A stretch of DNA of 64,000 nt, from NCBI RefSeq assembly GCF_029577735.1, contig NZ_JARQTO010000001.1, positions 496,001-560,000 on the forward strand, read 5' to 3'. Below are positions 42,247-51,322 of this stretch, piece by piece. The stretch is from Exercitatus varius. GTDB taxonomy: Bacteria > Pseudomonadota > Gammaproteobacteria > Enterobacterales > Pasteurellaceae. The notes beneath the pieces are model-generated. The model was not told the origin of the DNA. It saw only the letters and a list, made by a program, of their open reading frames with translations, and did not search any database. A program made the position numbers and the translations under genes. How positions within the stretch are numbered: position 1 is the stretch's first letter; the number at the start of each line of letters is the position of its first letter.

Positions 42247-45200
42247 GCACTAATTCCTCCAAGCCGCGAATCAAGCGTACATCGGGGCGAGTGGTAAAAA
42301 CGCCCGTCCCGCCCGTGCCGTTCATTCCGCGTACATAAGCGTAAGTGACGCCGCCGAAATGAGTTTCGTAATCGTAAGCGGGTAAACGCCGTTGCAGAAA
42401 ACAATGTAACGCCAGGCTGTACAACAAATACTGTAAATCATAATGATGCTGTCGCATATTCGCCCGAATGCTTTCCTCGTTATAAGCGGACAGCAAATTG
42501 GTTTTATAATCCAGCAAATAATATTTGTCTTCATGGCGATAAACCAAATCGATAAACCCGCGCAGCATGCCCTGGATCTGATCCAATAAATAAGGCTGTT
42601 GATACGGCGGATGATATTGTCGCAACAGCCGATTAAAGGCTTTCACATCAAAAGTGCGGTTCAAATTCAGGTAGAATTGCATTTCTTTCAGGCAATTTTT
42701 CGGGTTTATCTCCGTTAATTTCACACCGGCGGATAACGGCGTGCGTAACACCGCCTCAAGCCACATTCTTAACGGCGGCAGCCAGGATTCGTCCAGCTGT
42801 AACCCTTGGCAAAGCGCAAGAAGCTCCGCGTCCTCAATAGGTTGGTCGAAGTTATGTTTTTCAAAAAAACGGTGCAAAATTACGCCAAATTTTGTGCCGC
42901 CTTTTAATGCCAACGGACTGTATTCCTGCGGAAAATCCCGCCACAAAACGGCGGTTTCTTCATTGAGCGACAAAAACTCGTCCGGTTGTTCGTCATAATC
43001 CAGGGCGTCATCAAAAATCTCGGAAAATTTGACCGCACTTTCTTCTCCGTGAAAACGTTGATTTCTCTCGTGCATTTGGGCTAACGCGGTAAAACTGGTG
43101 ACGCCCCAGTTTTGTTCGATCTTGCCCGTAAAGGTTGCCGCCGCAAGAGGCGCCTCGGCGTTCGTCGGCGGTTGCCATTTTTCGTCGGAAACGGTTTCCG
43201 GCATGGTTTCCAAAGTATAATTTTCAGCGTTCAAACAGGCAGATAATAAAGCCGCCGCTTGTTTTTCCGGTTTGCCGGTAATTTTTATATCATCGCCGAT
43301 TTCACCGCGGCTTAACGCATACCAAACCGGATTCCAGCAGGCTTCCCGTTTGCCGCCGAATTCCGTCGGCAACGCCATGGCAACCTGATATTTTGCTCGC
43401 GTCAGCGCCACATACAGCAGGCGCATTTCCTCCGCCAGTTTTTCTTGCATCGATTTATCCTGATGAAGCGCATTCATATCCCATTGCGGTTCGGCGTTTT
43501 TATCATGAAAAATAGCGATTTCGTCCCGGCTTTTCACATCGTCAAAGGCTAAAAACGGCAGCCAGACCAAATCATATTCCAATCCTTTGGATTTATGAAC
43601 GGTGACGATTTTCACCAAATTCTGTTCGCTTTCCAACCGCACTTGTTGTTCGGCCTGACGATCGTTGCCCTGAATTTGACGTTCAAACCAGCTCAATAAA
43701 GCGGATTCGCTTTCGTTCAACGCGGCAGCTTCCTGCAGCAATTCGGCTAAATGCAATAAATCCGTTAAACGGCGTTCCGCATTCGGTCGAGCGGAAATGC
43801 GCTCGATAATATTGACTTCATCGCCTTCGCCTTTATCCAGAAAAATCCGGTGCAACATCGGCAACACGCCTTGTCGGTGCCAGATGCGCTGATAGTTTTC
43901 AAAACGCGTCATCCAGCCGTCCAGCAATTCGGCCTGCCGTTTAATTTGCTGTAATTGCACCACGGAAAAGGCAAAAATGCCCGTCGCCAGCGCATTCATA
44001 ATATGGCGTTCGCTGAAGGGATTCAGACAGGCCGCCAGAATGAACGCCAATTCCCTCGCTTCCGTGCAATCAAACACATTGGTGCGATCCGACAAATAGA
44101 CGGACGCAATGCCGCGTCGTTGCAGGGCGGATTTGATTTTGTCCGCGTCGCTGCTTTTGCGTACCAACACCGCGATATTTTCGGGACGCAACCGAGCGTT
44201 TCGCATGCCGTCTTGCGGCGTATCGGCGATAAATTCTGCCTGATTTTCGCCCGCACTTGTGAGCCATTGCCGAATATTGTCGGCGCAATATTCCGCCGCC
44301 TGTTCGCGCGTGCCCGAATAAAATGCCATCGGCGCCTGTTGTTTGCCCCGCCAGACAAAGTGCGGTTGATTTTTGCCCGGTTTTACCGGTTCAAACCGAA
44401 TGTTGTCGTATATAAAGGCGGCGGGAAAATCGAACAAACCGTTCACCGCTCGAATCAAACGGCTGTCGGAACGATAATTTTTACTTAGCGTAAAACGATC
44501 CCGCCCGGCGTCTTCCGCCGCTTTCAGATAAGTGAAAATATCGGCGCCACGGAATTGATAAATCGCCTGCTTCGGATCGCCTATCATCATGAATCCGCAA
44601 TCCGGCTGATTTACGTAAATACTTGAAAAAATTTGATATTGTTGTTCATCCGTATCCTGAAACTCATCAATCATGGCGAAAGGATATTGATGGCGAATAA
44701 AGGTTGCCAGCTGTTCGCCCCGTTCCGATTGCAACGCATTTTTTAACAAGCGCAATAAATCGTCGAAGCTTTTTTCCGGATGATGCTGTTTGTAAGCCAC
44801 TAACTGGCTATTCAGCACCCGCAGATAATGGAAAAGCAGGATCTTTTCGTCTAAATCCAACTGACTTTGCGCCGCTTCAATTTGTGCTTTTTGTTCGTCC
44901 AAATAATGGAAAAACCGATGAGTAAACGCCGTTTTACCTTTTAATACCGCGCCGTTCAGATAATTCTGCGTGAAATACCAAAGCTCGTTGGGAATGTCGC
45001 GGCGTTCGCTGTTCACCCAATCCTGAATTTTTGCCGTGCGGGCGATAAAATAATCCTGTTTGAACTTGTTGCCGTTAAACACCGAAGTACCGGCATAATT
45101 CGCTTCGAATAAGGCGGAAATCTCGGCAAAATGCTTTATCCAGGCGGATTTTAATTCATCGACTTTATCCGTCGTCGCGGCTAAATGAGACGCCAATTCC

Positions 45201-45919
45201 CGTTGCAGAAATTCATCGGTGGGAATGGTCAGTAAGTGCGGGCGATTTATCGACACTTTTAAGGTTTCGCCTTTTAAATAAGCGCGAATCTTTTTTAACA
45301 CGTTTTGCGGCGAAACTAATTTTCGGTGAATAAATTCGCTCACGGCAAAGGATTGTCCGTAAAACTGTTGCCGCCAGAAATCATTTGCCAGCTGATTCAG
45401 CAATTCCGTTTCGTCCGTCACCAGTTCCAAATTAAAATGAATACCGGAATTCACCGCATATTGCATCAGCATGCGGCGACAAAAACCGTGGATGGTGTAA
45501 ATCGCGGCAAGATCCATATTCTGTTCGGCAAAAGTCAGCCGGCGGAGGGCCTCATTCGGATCCAGTCTTTCCAGAAAACGAGCGGTCAATTCCCCGTTTT
45601 CCTTCACCAGAAATTCATTCTCCGTATTCAGAAACAGACTTAAATCCTGATTTTCCCGATAAGCGGAGAACTGCGCTTTCGCCAGATGAATACGGGAACG
45701 AATACGCTCTTTCAATTCTTGCGTTGACGCATCAGTAAAGGTTACCACCAGAATTTGTTCCACTGTCAACGGCGCAGAAAAAGCGTTGTCTCCCGCTTGC
45801 AACAGCAAACGCAGATACAAAGACGCCATGGTGAAGGTTTTACCGGTGCCGGCGGAAGCTTCAATCAAAGTCGTCGTTTGCAACGGCGTACTGATAGGAT
45901 TTAAGTGTTGAATCGCCAT
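42239..45919 (-). CDS. recB: Exonuclease V beta subunit RecB
   Basis: RecB, 1226 residues, a UvrD-like 3'-5' helicase with C-terminal nuclease, which prepares double-strand ends for RecA. Walker A EASAGTGKTFT is at about 20-30, DEFQDTD in the middle, and helicase motifs VTVHKSKGLEYDLV and RLLYVALTRAKYQ later. The nuclease site near the C-terminus has D1124 (GFIDLVY) and D1137/K1139 (LLDYKTN). It is the first gene of recB-recD. Uptake signals are inside near 42653, 43032, 43640 and 44357. Confidence 0.97.
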   Translation of the reverse strand: MAIQHLNPISTPLQTTTLIEASAGTGKTFTMASLYLRLLLQAGDNAFSAPLTVEQILVVTFTDASTQELKERIRSRIHLAKAQFSAYRENQDLSLFLNTENEFLVKENGELTARFLERLDPNEALRRLTFAEQNMDLAAIYTIHGFCRRMLMQYAVNSGIHFNLELVTDETELLNQLANDFWRQQFYGQSFAVSEFIHRKLVSPQNVLKKIRAYLKGETLKVSINRPHLLTIPTDEFLQRELASHLAATTDKVDELKSAWIKHFAEISALFEANYAGTSVFNGNKFKQDYFIARTAKIQDWVNSERRDIPNELWYFTQNYLNGAVLKGKTAFTHRFFHYLDEQKAQIEAAQSQLDLDEKILLFHYLRVLNSQLVAYKQHHPEKSFDDLLRLLKNALQSERGEQLATFIRHQYPFAMIDEFQDTDEQQYQIFSSIYVNQPDCGFMMIGDPKQAIYQFRGADIFTYLKAAEDAGRDRFTLSKNYRSDSRLIRAVNGLFDFPAAFIYDNIRFEPVKPGKNQPHFVWRGKQQAPMAFYSGTREQAAEYCADNIRQWLTSAGENQAEFIADTPQDGMRNARLRPENIAVLVRKSSDADKIKSALQRRGIASVYLSDRTNVFDCTEARELAFILAACLNPFSERHIMNALATGIFAFSVVQLQQIKRQAELLDGWMTRFENYQRIWHRQGVLPMLHRIFLDKGEGDEVNIIERISARPNAERRLTDLLHLAELLQEAAALNESESALLSWFERQIQGNDRQAEQQVRLESEQNLVKIVTVHKSKGLEYDLVWLPFLAFDDVKSRDEIAIFHDKNAEPQWDMNALHQDKSMQEKLAEEMRLLYVALTRAKYQVAMALPTEFGGKREACWNPVWYALSRGEIGDDIKITGKPEKQAAALLSACLNAENYTLETMPETVSDEKWQPPTNAEAPLAAATFTGKIEQNWGVTSFTALAQMHERNQRFHGEESAVKFSEIFDDALDYDEQPDEFLSLNEETAVLWRDFPQEYSPLALKGGTKFGVILHRFFEKHNFDQPIEDAELLALCQGLQLDESWLPPLRMWLEAVLRTPLSAGVKLTEINPKNCLKEMQFYLNLNRTFDVKAFNRLLRQYHPPYQQPYLLDQIQGMLRGFIDLVYRHEDKYYLLDYKTNLLSAYNEESIRANMRQHHYDLQYLLYSLALHCFLQRRLPAYDYETHFGGVTYAYVRGMNGTGGTGVFTTRPDVRLIRGLEELVHA

Positions 45920-45936
45920 AAATTTTACTTATACAA

Positions 45937-45965
45937 ATAAAGGGGATTTTATTCCCCTTTTATTT
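45937..45965 (-). terminator. Terminator after ychN
   Basis: AATAAAGGGGA and TCCCCTTTTATT pair across six bases. It lies past the ychN stop and before recB, so recB probably has its own promoter or depends on read-through. Confidence 0.8.
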
Positions 45966-45975
45966 AATTCGTCAG

Positions 45976-46332
45976 TTAAAAATTAAAAACTTTGTCCGCT
46001 TCTATCGACCAATCGGCAAGTTCCGCCAACGTACCGATTTGCACGCCTTCGGCCAGCGGGAGATCGGTCATACCGCGCGCATTGGTACAGGTTTTGCACA
46101 GTTTAACGGCGGCACCCTGCGCGGTCAGAATTTCCAGCATTTGTTGAATATGATAACCTTCCGCCGGATTTTGTTTCGCCAATCCGCCCGCAACCGCATC
46201 AGACATTAAAAATAGCTTCAATTCGACCGCACTTTTATATTGTTCCTGAATTTGTAACGCCAAACGCAACCCGCTGAAAAAACTTTCATTACCGTAAGGG
46301 GCGGCATGAATAATGAACAATAACTTTTGCAT
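45976..46332 (-). CDS. ychN: DsrE family protein YchN
   Basis: A 118-residue DsrE/F-like protein. The near-complete match to E. coli YchN includes LFLMSDAVAGGL, EGYHIQQMLEILTAQG and the cysteine pair VKLCKTCTNARGM. YchN forms a hexamer with that pair in a shared pocket; sulfur transfer is suspected but not shown. It lies 18 bases after the purine permease gene, on the same strand. Confidence 0.93.
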   Translation of the reverse strand: MQKLLFIIHAAPYGNESFFSGLRLALQIQEQYKSAVELKLFLMSDAVAGGLAKQNPAEGYHIQQMLEILTAQGAAVKLCKTCTNARGMTDLPLAEGVQIGTLAELADWSIEADKVFNF

Positions 46333-46350
46333 ATGCTCCTCCCGAAAGAA

Positions 46351-47664
46351 TTATCCTACCCAAATAAATTTGATTAAAAACAGAATCGCCACCACCCAAA
46401 CCGGTGCATTCACTTCGCGAATACGTCCCGTGCAGGTTTTCATCGCACAATAGCTGATAAAGCCGAATGCAATTCCTTCCGTTATAGAATAAGTAAAAGG
46501 CATCATAGCGGCGGTAATAAACGCCGGCGTGGCTTCGGTTAAATCTTCCCACTGCACTTTAATCAGACTGGACGCCATTAAAATACCCACATAAACCAAT
46601 GCCCCGGCAGTAGCATAAGCCGGCACCAACCCCGCCAGCGGTGAGAAGAAAATGGTTAACAGAAATAATAACCCCACGACGACCGCGGTCAAGCCCGTTC
46701 TGCCGCCCACGGATACGCCCGCGCCGCTTTCCACGTAAGTACTGATGGCGGAAGTGCCCACATAAGATCCTACGACGCCGCTTAAACTGTCCACAAACAA
46801 CGCCTGACGCATTTTCGGGAAGCGACCTTTTTCGTCGCTGATCCCCGCTTTATCGGTGACCCCCAGCAAAGTACCGGACGAGTCAAATAAATTCACCAAC
46901 AGAAATGAAAAAATAATGCCGAGCAACGCGCTGTCCAGAGCGCCGGCAACATCTACTTTGCCCACCACGGCATCCAAACTCGGCGGCATAGATACCACAC
47001 CGTGGAACTGTACGTCCGGATCTAAAAATAACGCCAATCCGGTCACCACTACAATAGAAATCAATACGCCGGAATAGATATTCCGCGCCGCTAACACGGT
47101 AATGATGAAAAAGCCCAAAATGCCCAGCAACACTTTCGGATCATGCAGTTCGCCCAATGCGACCAAAGTTGCCGGATTGGCCACAACCAGCCCCATATTT
47201 TTGAACCCGATTAAAGCGATAAAAAATCCGATTCCCGCGCCGATTCCCACACGCAACCCCAGCGGAATGGACGCCATCAGCCAATAACGAATCTGAAATA
47301 AAGTTAACAAAAACAACCCGACAGATCCCCAGAAAATCGCTCCCATGCCGATTTCCCAGGAATAACCCAATTTCGCCACCACCACATAAGCAAAGAACGC
47401 ATTCAGCCCCATGGCGGGCGCCAACGCAATCGGCAAATTACTGAATAAGCCCATGGCCAAAGTACCGAAACCGGCAATCAGGCAAGTGGTGACGAATACC
47501 ACCTGTTTATCCATGCCGGCATCGCCCAAAATGGACGGATTGACAAAGACAATATACACCATGGTGAAAAAAGTGGTGATACCCGCCACAATTTCCGTTT
47601 TGGTGGTCGTGCGTTTTTTATTAAATTGAAAAAAACGGGAAATAAAAGATTGATTTTGCATCAT
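46351..47664 (-). CDS. NCS2-family purine permease (AzgA/GhxP-like)
   Basis: A 437-residue permease with about 12-14 membrane helices. The AzgA-type hallmarks are EIVAGITTFFTMVYIVFVNP at the N-terminus, LAPAMGLNAFFAYVV, and LVNLFDSSGTLLGVTDKAG. Members carry guanine, hypoxanthine or adenine by proton symport; which of them applies here cannot be read from the sequence. Two adjacent ATGs mark the start. It is co-directional with ychN. Confidence 0.9.
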   Translation of the reverse strand: MMQNQSFISRFFQFNKKRTTTKTEIVAGITTFFTMVYIVFVNPSILGDAGMDKQVVFVTTCLIAGFGTLAMGLFSNLPIALAPAMGLNAFFAYVVVAKLGYSWEIGMGAIFWGSVGLFLLTLFQIRYWLMASIPLGLRVGIGAGIGFFIALIGFKNMGLVVANPATLVALGELHDPKVLLGILGFFIITVLAARNIYSGVLISIVVVTGLALFLDPDVQFHGVVSMPPSLDAVVGKVDVAGALDSALLGIIFSFLLVNLFDSSGTLLGVTDKAGISDEKGRFPKMRQALFVDSLSGVVGSYVGTSAISTYVESGAGVSVGGRTGLTAVVVGLLFLLTIFFSPLAGLVPAYATAGALVYVGILMASSLIKVQWEDLTEATPAFITAAMMPFTYSITEGIAFGFISYCAMKTCTGRIREVNAPVWVVAILFLIKFIWVG

Positions 47665-47852
47665 TGGTTCACTTTTAAAATAAAAAAATCAGGCCAAAAT
47701 TCTAACAAATTCCCAGCTAAACTGCGATGTATTTTTCTAAAAAGTGCGGTCGGGAAAAGTGAAGTATTTTGAAGCTTGGTAATAACCATGGGAAGATTGG
47801 GTTACCAAAACTCGAATATATAATTTTGAGCAAAAGTCTCGATGTTTTAAAA
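47665..47852. repeat. Spacer with a degenerate USS-tailed repeat (copy D)
   Basis: At 47740 AAAAGTGCGGTC is followed by GTGAAGTATTTTGAAGCTTGG and then ACCATGGG, which resembles a decayed form of the repeat at 51940 and 54140. It marks the left edge of the methyltransferase island. Confidence 0.4.
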
Positions 47853-48275
47853 CTAAATACCTTGTTTTATTTCTTCTACTAAACGTAACAAACGGTCTTC
47901 TCGTAAGGTCTTATTTTTTAACTCGCATTCCCAAATAACGATAACTTTAAACCCTAAATCTTCAAGCGTTTTACGGTTTTTTATATCCCGTTCTTTATTT
48001 TTCGTTATTTTTTCTTTCCAGAACTCAAAATTACTACTTGGAAGCGATCCTTTAGGACAGACGTGTCCGTGCCAGAAGCAGCCGTGTATAAAGACGACGG
48101 TTTTGTATTTAGGCAAGACAATATCGGGAATTCCGACATATCGTTTATCGTTTTTTCGATAGCGAAACCCCTTTGAAAACAAAAACGTCCCGACCAATAT
48201 CTCAGGTTTGGTATTTTTACTTTTAACCTTCGACATAATTTCAGAACGTTTTTTCGGGGGAAAGATGTCAGTCAT
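47853..48275 (-). CDS. vsr: Vsr-type very short patch repair endonuclease
   Basis: A 140-residue Vsr endonuclease. Vsr nicks next to T:G mismatches that arise when 5-methylcytosine deaminates. The active-site aspartate D51 (GIPDIVLP), H64 and H69 (FIHGCFWHGH), E25, and zinc-site cysteines including C66 and C73 fall at the E. coli Vsr numbers. It is the last gene of an operon with a cytosine-5 methyltransferase and a GHKL ATPase (9-base gap upstream). It may repair damage caused by that methylase, or act as the cutting subunit of a restriction system, as proposed for some Vsr-GHKL gene pairs. AT-rich, no uptake signal. Confidence 0.93.
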   Translation of the reverse strand: MTDIFPPKKRSEIMSKVKSKNTKPEILVGTFLFSKGFRYRKNDKRYVGIPDIVLPKYKTVVFIHGCFWHGHVCPKGSLPSSNFEFWKEKITKNKERDIKNRKTLEDLGFKVIVIWECELKNKTLREDRLLRLVEEIKQGI

Positions 48276-48284
48276 GAGTTGGTT

Positions 48285-49925
48285 TCAAGAATTATCCGAT
48301 TTTTTAGAACGTTTATGCGTTTGTTCTACTTTGCGTAGTAAATAAGAAATTAAGCTTAATAGATCCAAAGCGTCTTTATCATTAAAAACATCAGGGTATA
48401 GTTTGTTTCTTAAATCATGTTGTACCGGATTTCTAAAGCCTGTCCATACACCACACGCCATTTTCTCTAAGCCGTCTTCTAAATTTTTTTCTGATTGATT
48501 GCTGTTGTCAGTTAATAAAAGAATTGAATTATTACTACCAAAAGCCTTTTCTAAGAGTTTATATCCGTCTGAATTACGAATCCCGGTTTTATCTTGTACT
48601 TTATCTTCGAAAATCTTTACCGCCTCAATAGCGGCACTTAAATAATCTTTGCGATTATTGTAATAATCGTTGCAAGCGGCATGAAGGTCTGGATGTAAGT
48701 GGCGCCAATGATAATAAGGATATTCAGGAATTAAAATATGCAATGCCTTAATAACTTTCGCTTGCTCGGATTCGGTTAATTCCGAGTCGTCAACACCTTT
48801 CAGAATTTCTTGAACAGGCTTTTTTACGTCACTCGGTAATTTGTTTTGCCAATCGCTAAGATCAATATTATGTTCATTTTTTATTTTCTTCTCTTTTTCT
48901 TCTTTTCTTTTTTTCCTCCAATCGGAAGCTATAACGGCAACGACTTCTTCTAAGAAGTTCCTTAACATCGTAGTAACCGGCTGCTTCCAATCTAAAGAAG
49001 TTCTATCAGTAGAAATTAAATCTTCGTTATCGTCGTCAATAAAATCAACATTAAGCCATCCCGTTAGATAAGAATAAAAATAGCTGGACTCGCTGCTTCG
49101 GAAGAACTCCGGTGCATTAACCATGCGACCGTTAGCAAAAAGCGTAATACCTTTCATATTATTCTTTAACGGTTTTTCCGTAGTGATGAATTTACCGTTG
49201 ATTAATCCGGAAGAGGTATATTTTTCAGCTTTCTCCGCTAATGCGTCCGTTTGAATCAATTCTTCATAGTTCCATTCAAATTGCGGCGTAACGGATTTAT
49301 ATTTCAGATGGCTGTCGATAACTTTTACTTCGCCGCCATTTAAACTCATCTGAATACTGAAATTAGGGTCGGGAAAATTGAACAATCTTGCAAGATGTTC
49401 GACATAATTATCCAAAGGATAGCCTTGTTTCTTGGTTAATTCCGTAAGCGTTATCGTCGTTCCATCGGGAGCGGACGAGTCAACGGAAGTATTAAATTGA
49501 GGACGATAATCGCCTTCGCTATTCAAGATTTCTTTATAATTTAAAGCAAAGATAACCTTTTCACCGTTTTTTACTGTAGATATTTCGATTTTATTTCCTA
49601 AACCGAACAAAGCTAACTTACCCAACCCTTTCTTTCCGGTCGGTTTCCTATTATTAATGGAAGGCTGCCCTTCTTTACGACGGTTACGACCGATTCTCAA
49701 ATAAAAATCGTTAATTTCATCGAAACTCATCCCTATTCCGTTATCCCGTATCACAATTTTATGTTCGGGTTTATCGTAAAGAAAAACTTCCGCTACCGTT
49801 GCACCCGCATCGTAAGCATTCGCCACCAATTCCGCAATAGCAGGGACGGTATTCTTATACATTTTTACACCTAGATGCTCGATTACCGTCGGTTGAAAAC
49901 TCATTTTCAATTCTGGATCAGACAT
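48285..49925 (-). CDS. GHKL (MORC/MutL-like) ATPase with C-terminal Ymh/HEPN-like domain
   Basis: A 546-residue protein. Residues 1-~330 form a GHKL ATPase with N-box ELVANAYDAGA (N36), DNGIGM (61-66), and GKKGLGKLALFG (from 98), then an S5-like domain. A highly charged linker (RKKRKEEKEKKIKNE, about 350-370) follows. The last ~160 residues match the TIGR02391/Ymh type, starting near LHPDLHAACNDYY and containing GFRNPVQHD: R498 and H503 make an R-x4-H motif as in HEPN ribonucleases. MutL/MORC homologues in restriction-modification operons are documented. It is flanked by the methyltransferase (15-base gap) and vsr (9-base gap). I infer an effector that combines ATP-driven DNA sensing with possible RNA cleavage; this is not shown. 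Confidence 0.85.
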   Translation of the reverse strand: MSDPELKMSFQPTVIEHLGVKMYKNTVPAIAELVANAYDAGATVAEVFLYDKPEHKIVIRDNGIGMSFDEINDFYLRIGRNRRKEGQPSINNRKPTGKKGLGKLALFGLGNKIEISTVKNGEKVIFALNYKEILNSEGDYRPQFNTSVDSSAPDGTTITLTELTKKQGYPLDNYVEHLARLFNFPDPNFSIQMSLNGGEVKVIDSHLKYKSVTPQFEWNYEELIQTDALAEKAEKYTSSGLINGKFITTEKPLKNNMKGITLFANGRMVNAPEFFRSSESSYFYSYLTGWLNVDFIDDDNEDLISTDRTSLDWKQPVTTMLRNFLEEVVAVIASDWRKKRKEEKEKKIKNEHNIDLSDWQNKLPSDVKKPVQEILKGVDDSELTESEQAKVIKALHILIPEYPYYHWRHLHPDLHAACNDYYNNRKDYLSAAIEAVKIFEDKVQDKTGIRNSDGYKLLEKAFGSNNSILLLTDNSNQSEKNLEDGLEKMACGVWTGFRNPVQHDLRNKLYPDVFNDKDALDLLSLISYLLRKVEQTHKRSKKSDNS

Positions 49926-49940
49926 TTTAATCTCCGTTTT

Positions 49941-51005
49941 TTATTGTCTTTTTAAACCGTTGTTAATAATCGCTTTCCCGATTTGTTCGGCGTACTTAGG
50001 CGGTACTGCGTTGCCGATTAAACGAGCGATTTTTTCCCTACTATTTGCTTTGAAAATATAAGTTTTCGGGAACGATTGCAGTGTCGCACCTTCTCGTAAG
50101 GATAAGGCACGATCTTCTTCAGGATGGACGAAACGCCCGTTGGAAACGCTAAAAAACTTTGTCGTAATGGTCGGCGAAGGCTTATCCCACCATAATCGTC
50201 CGAAAGTGTCTCTGAAACTATCGTCTTTGCCGACGAAACATTTCAGTTGCAAATTCGGACGATCGGAGAAAGCAAAACGGTCTCCGCCGTCTTTCGGTAT
50301 CAGCTTCAACCGTTGCAAATTGATTTCGGAGAGACCCGCACAACTGTGCATATAATCGGTATCGTCCTGATGTCCCGCCGTAATTTTCGGAAAGTCGTTG
50401 TTTTCGCCCAATACGTCTCTAACCGTTAAAATTCTGTCTTCTGATTTTAAGGGTTCCAGCTTGTCTTCACTTACTCGATTAGCGATTAAAGTAAAACGTT
50501 TACGGCTTTGCGGGACGTTATAGTGCTGCGTATTATGTATGCCGAAATGAACGGTATAACCCAAAAATTCCAATTTATCCACAAAAATGTCCAGCCCGCT
50601 TTCTTTTTGGCGGCTAAAAATTCCCGGCACGTTTTCTACGACGACATAACCGGGAACAAAATATTCGACGAAGCGTTGAAATTCGGATAAGAGGCTTTTG
50701 GATTTTTCGGATTTCTCTTTGCTGGTTCGAATCACACTCCAATATTGGCAGGGACTGCAACCGACTAAAATCAAATCGTCGTCGTTTCGGGAAAGATTAA
50801 GCGTACTTTCCAATTCTTTTTCACCCAATTCGAAAACATTAGCGTGAATAAATTTTGCGTTTTCGATATTCGCTTCATAGGTTTCTTTGCAACTGATTTC
50901 ATAATCGATCCCTGCGAGGATTCGGATGCCGGCTTGTTGCAAGCCGTAACTCATTCCGCCGCCGCCGCAGAAAAAATCAATCGCTTTTAATTGCTTATTT
51001 TTCAT
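49941..51005 (-). CDS. DNA (cytosine-5-)-methyltransferase
   Basis: A 354-residue C5-MTase with all main motifs: I DFFCGGGGMSYGL, IV with the catalytic cysteine C86 in VGCSPCQYWS, VI VVENVPG, VIII PQSRKRFTL, IX SLREGATLQSFP, X IGNAVPPKYAEQIG. The region between VIII and IX holds the target-recognition part, ending GRLWWDKPSPTITTKFF; the recognition sequence cannot be deduced. ATG at 51005 is preferred over a GTG 18 bases upstream. It leads a three-gene operon with the GHKL-HEPN ATPase and vsr. No ordinary restriction endonuclease gene is present. The gene is AT-rich and has no uptake signals. Confidence 0.95.
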   Translation of the reverse strand: MKNKQLKAIDFFCGGGGMSYGLQQAGIRILAGIDYEISCKETYEANIENAKFIHANVFELGEKELESTLNLSRNDDDLILVGCSPCQYWSVIRTSKEKSEKSKSLLSEFQRFVEYFVPGYVVVENVPGIFSRQKESGLDIFVDKLEFLGYTVHFGIHNTQHYNVPQSRKRFTLIANRVSEDKLEPLKSEDRILTVRDVLGENNDFPKITAGHQDDTDYMHSCAGLSEINLQRLKLIPKDGGDRFAFSDRPNLQLKCFVGKDDSFRDTFGRLWWDKPSPTITTKFFSVSNGRFVHPEEDRALSLREGATLQSFPKTYIFKANSREKIARLIGNAVPPKYAEQIGKAIINNGLKRQ

Positions 51006-51322
51006 TCCGTTACTCAAATACACTAAACGAATAAAACGCTATTTAATAGAAATCTTGTAGGTCAAATTCTAGCATAGAATTTAAAAAATTTCGTATACGT
51101 TAAATGAATCTTTATGAGATGAGTTCAAGACCTTTCAGATTATTCTGACTGATACCCCAAAAATTCCAAAACGCGATTAAAATTATGACATTTTTCACGA
51201 TAGAATGGTACTGATAGCAAAATTTAACGTATGTTTGTTCCTCCGACAACACAGTAAAAAGTTGACAAGTTTTCCCTTTGGCAGCAAACTAGCAACCAAT
51301 GTTTTATCGGAGATGATCATTT
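51006..51322. other. Divergent promoter region, methyltransferase operon and dolP
   Basis: AT-rich sequence. A TTGACA at 51262-51267 could be the -35 of dolP, though the matching -10 (CAAACT) is poor. No sigma-E-type promoter, which controls dolP in E. coli, was recognised. No gene is seen. Confidence 0.45.

Noticed and set aside
43955..44488. 177-codon plus-strand frame inside recB
   Set aside because: Shadow of recB, with no start signal or family match.
49941..51005. Assignment of the methyltransferase to CCWGG (Dcm) because vsr is present
   Set aside because: Vsr occurs with methylases of several specificities, and the target-recognition region gives no readable specificity.
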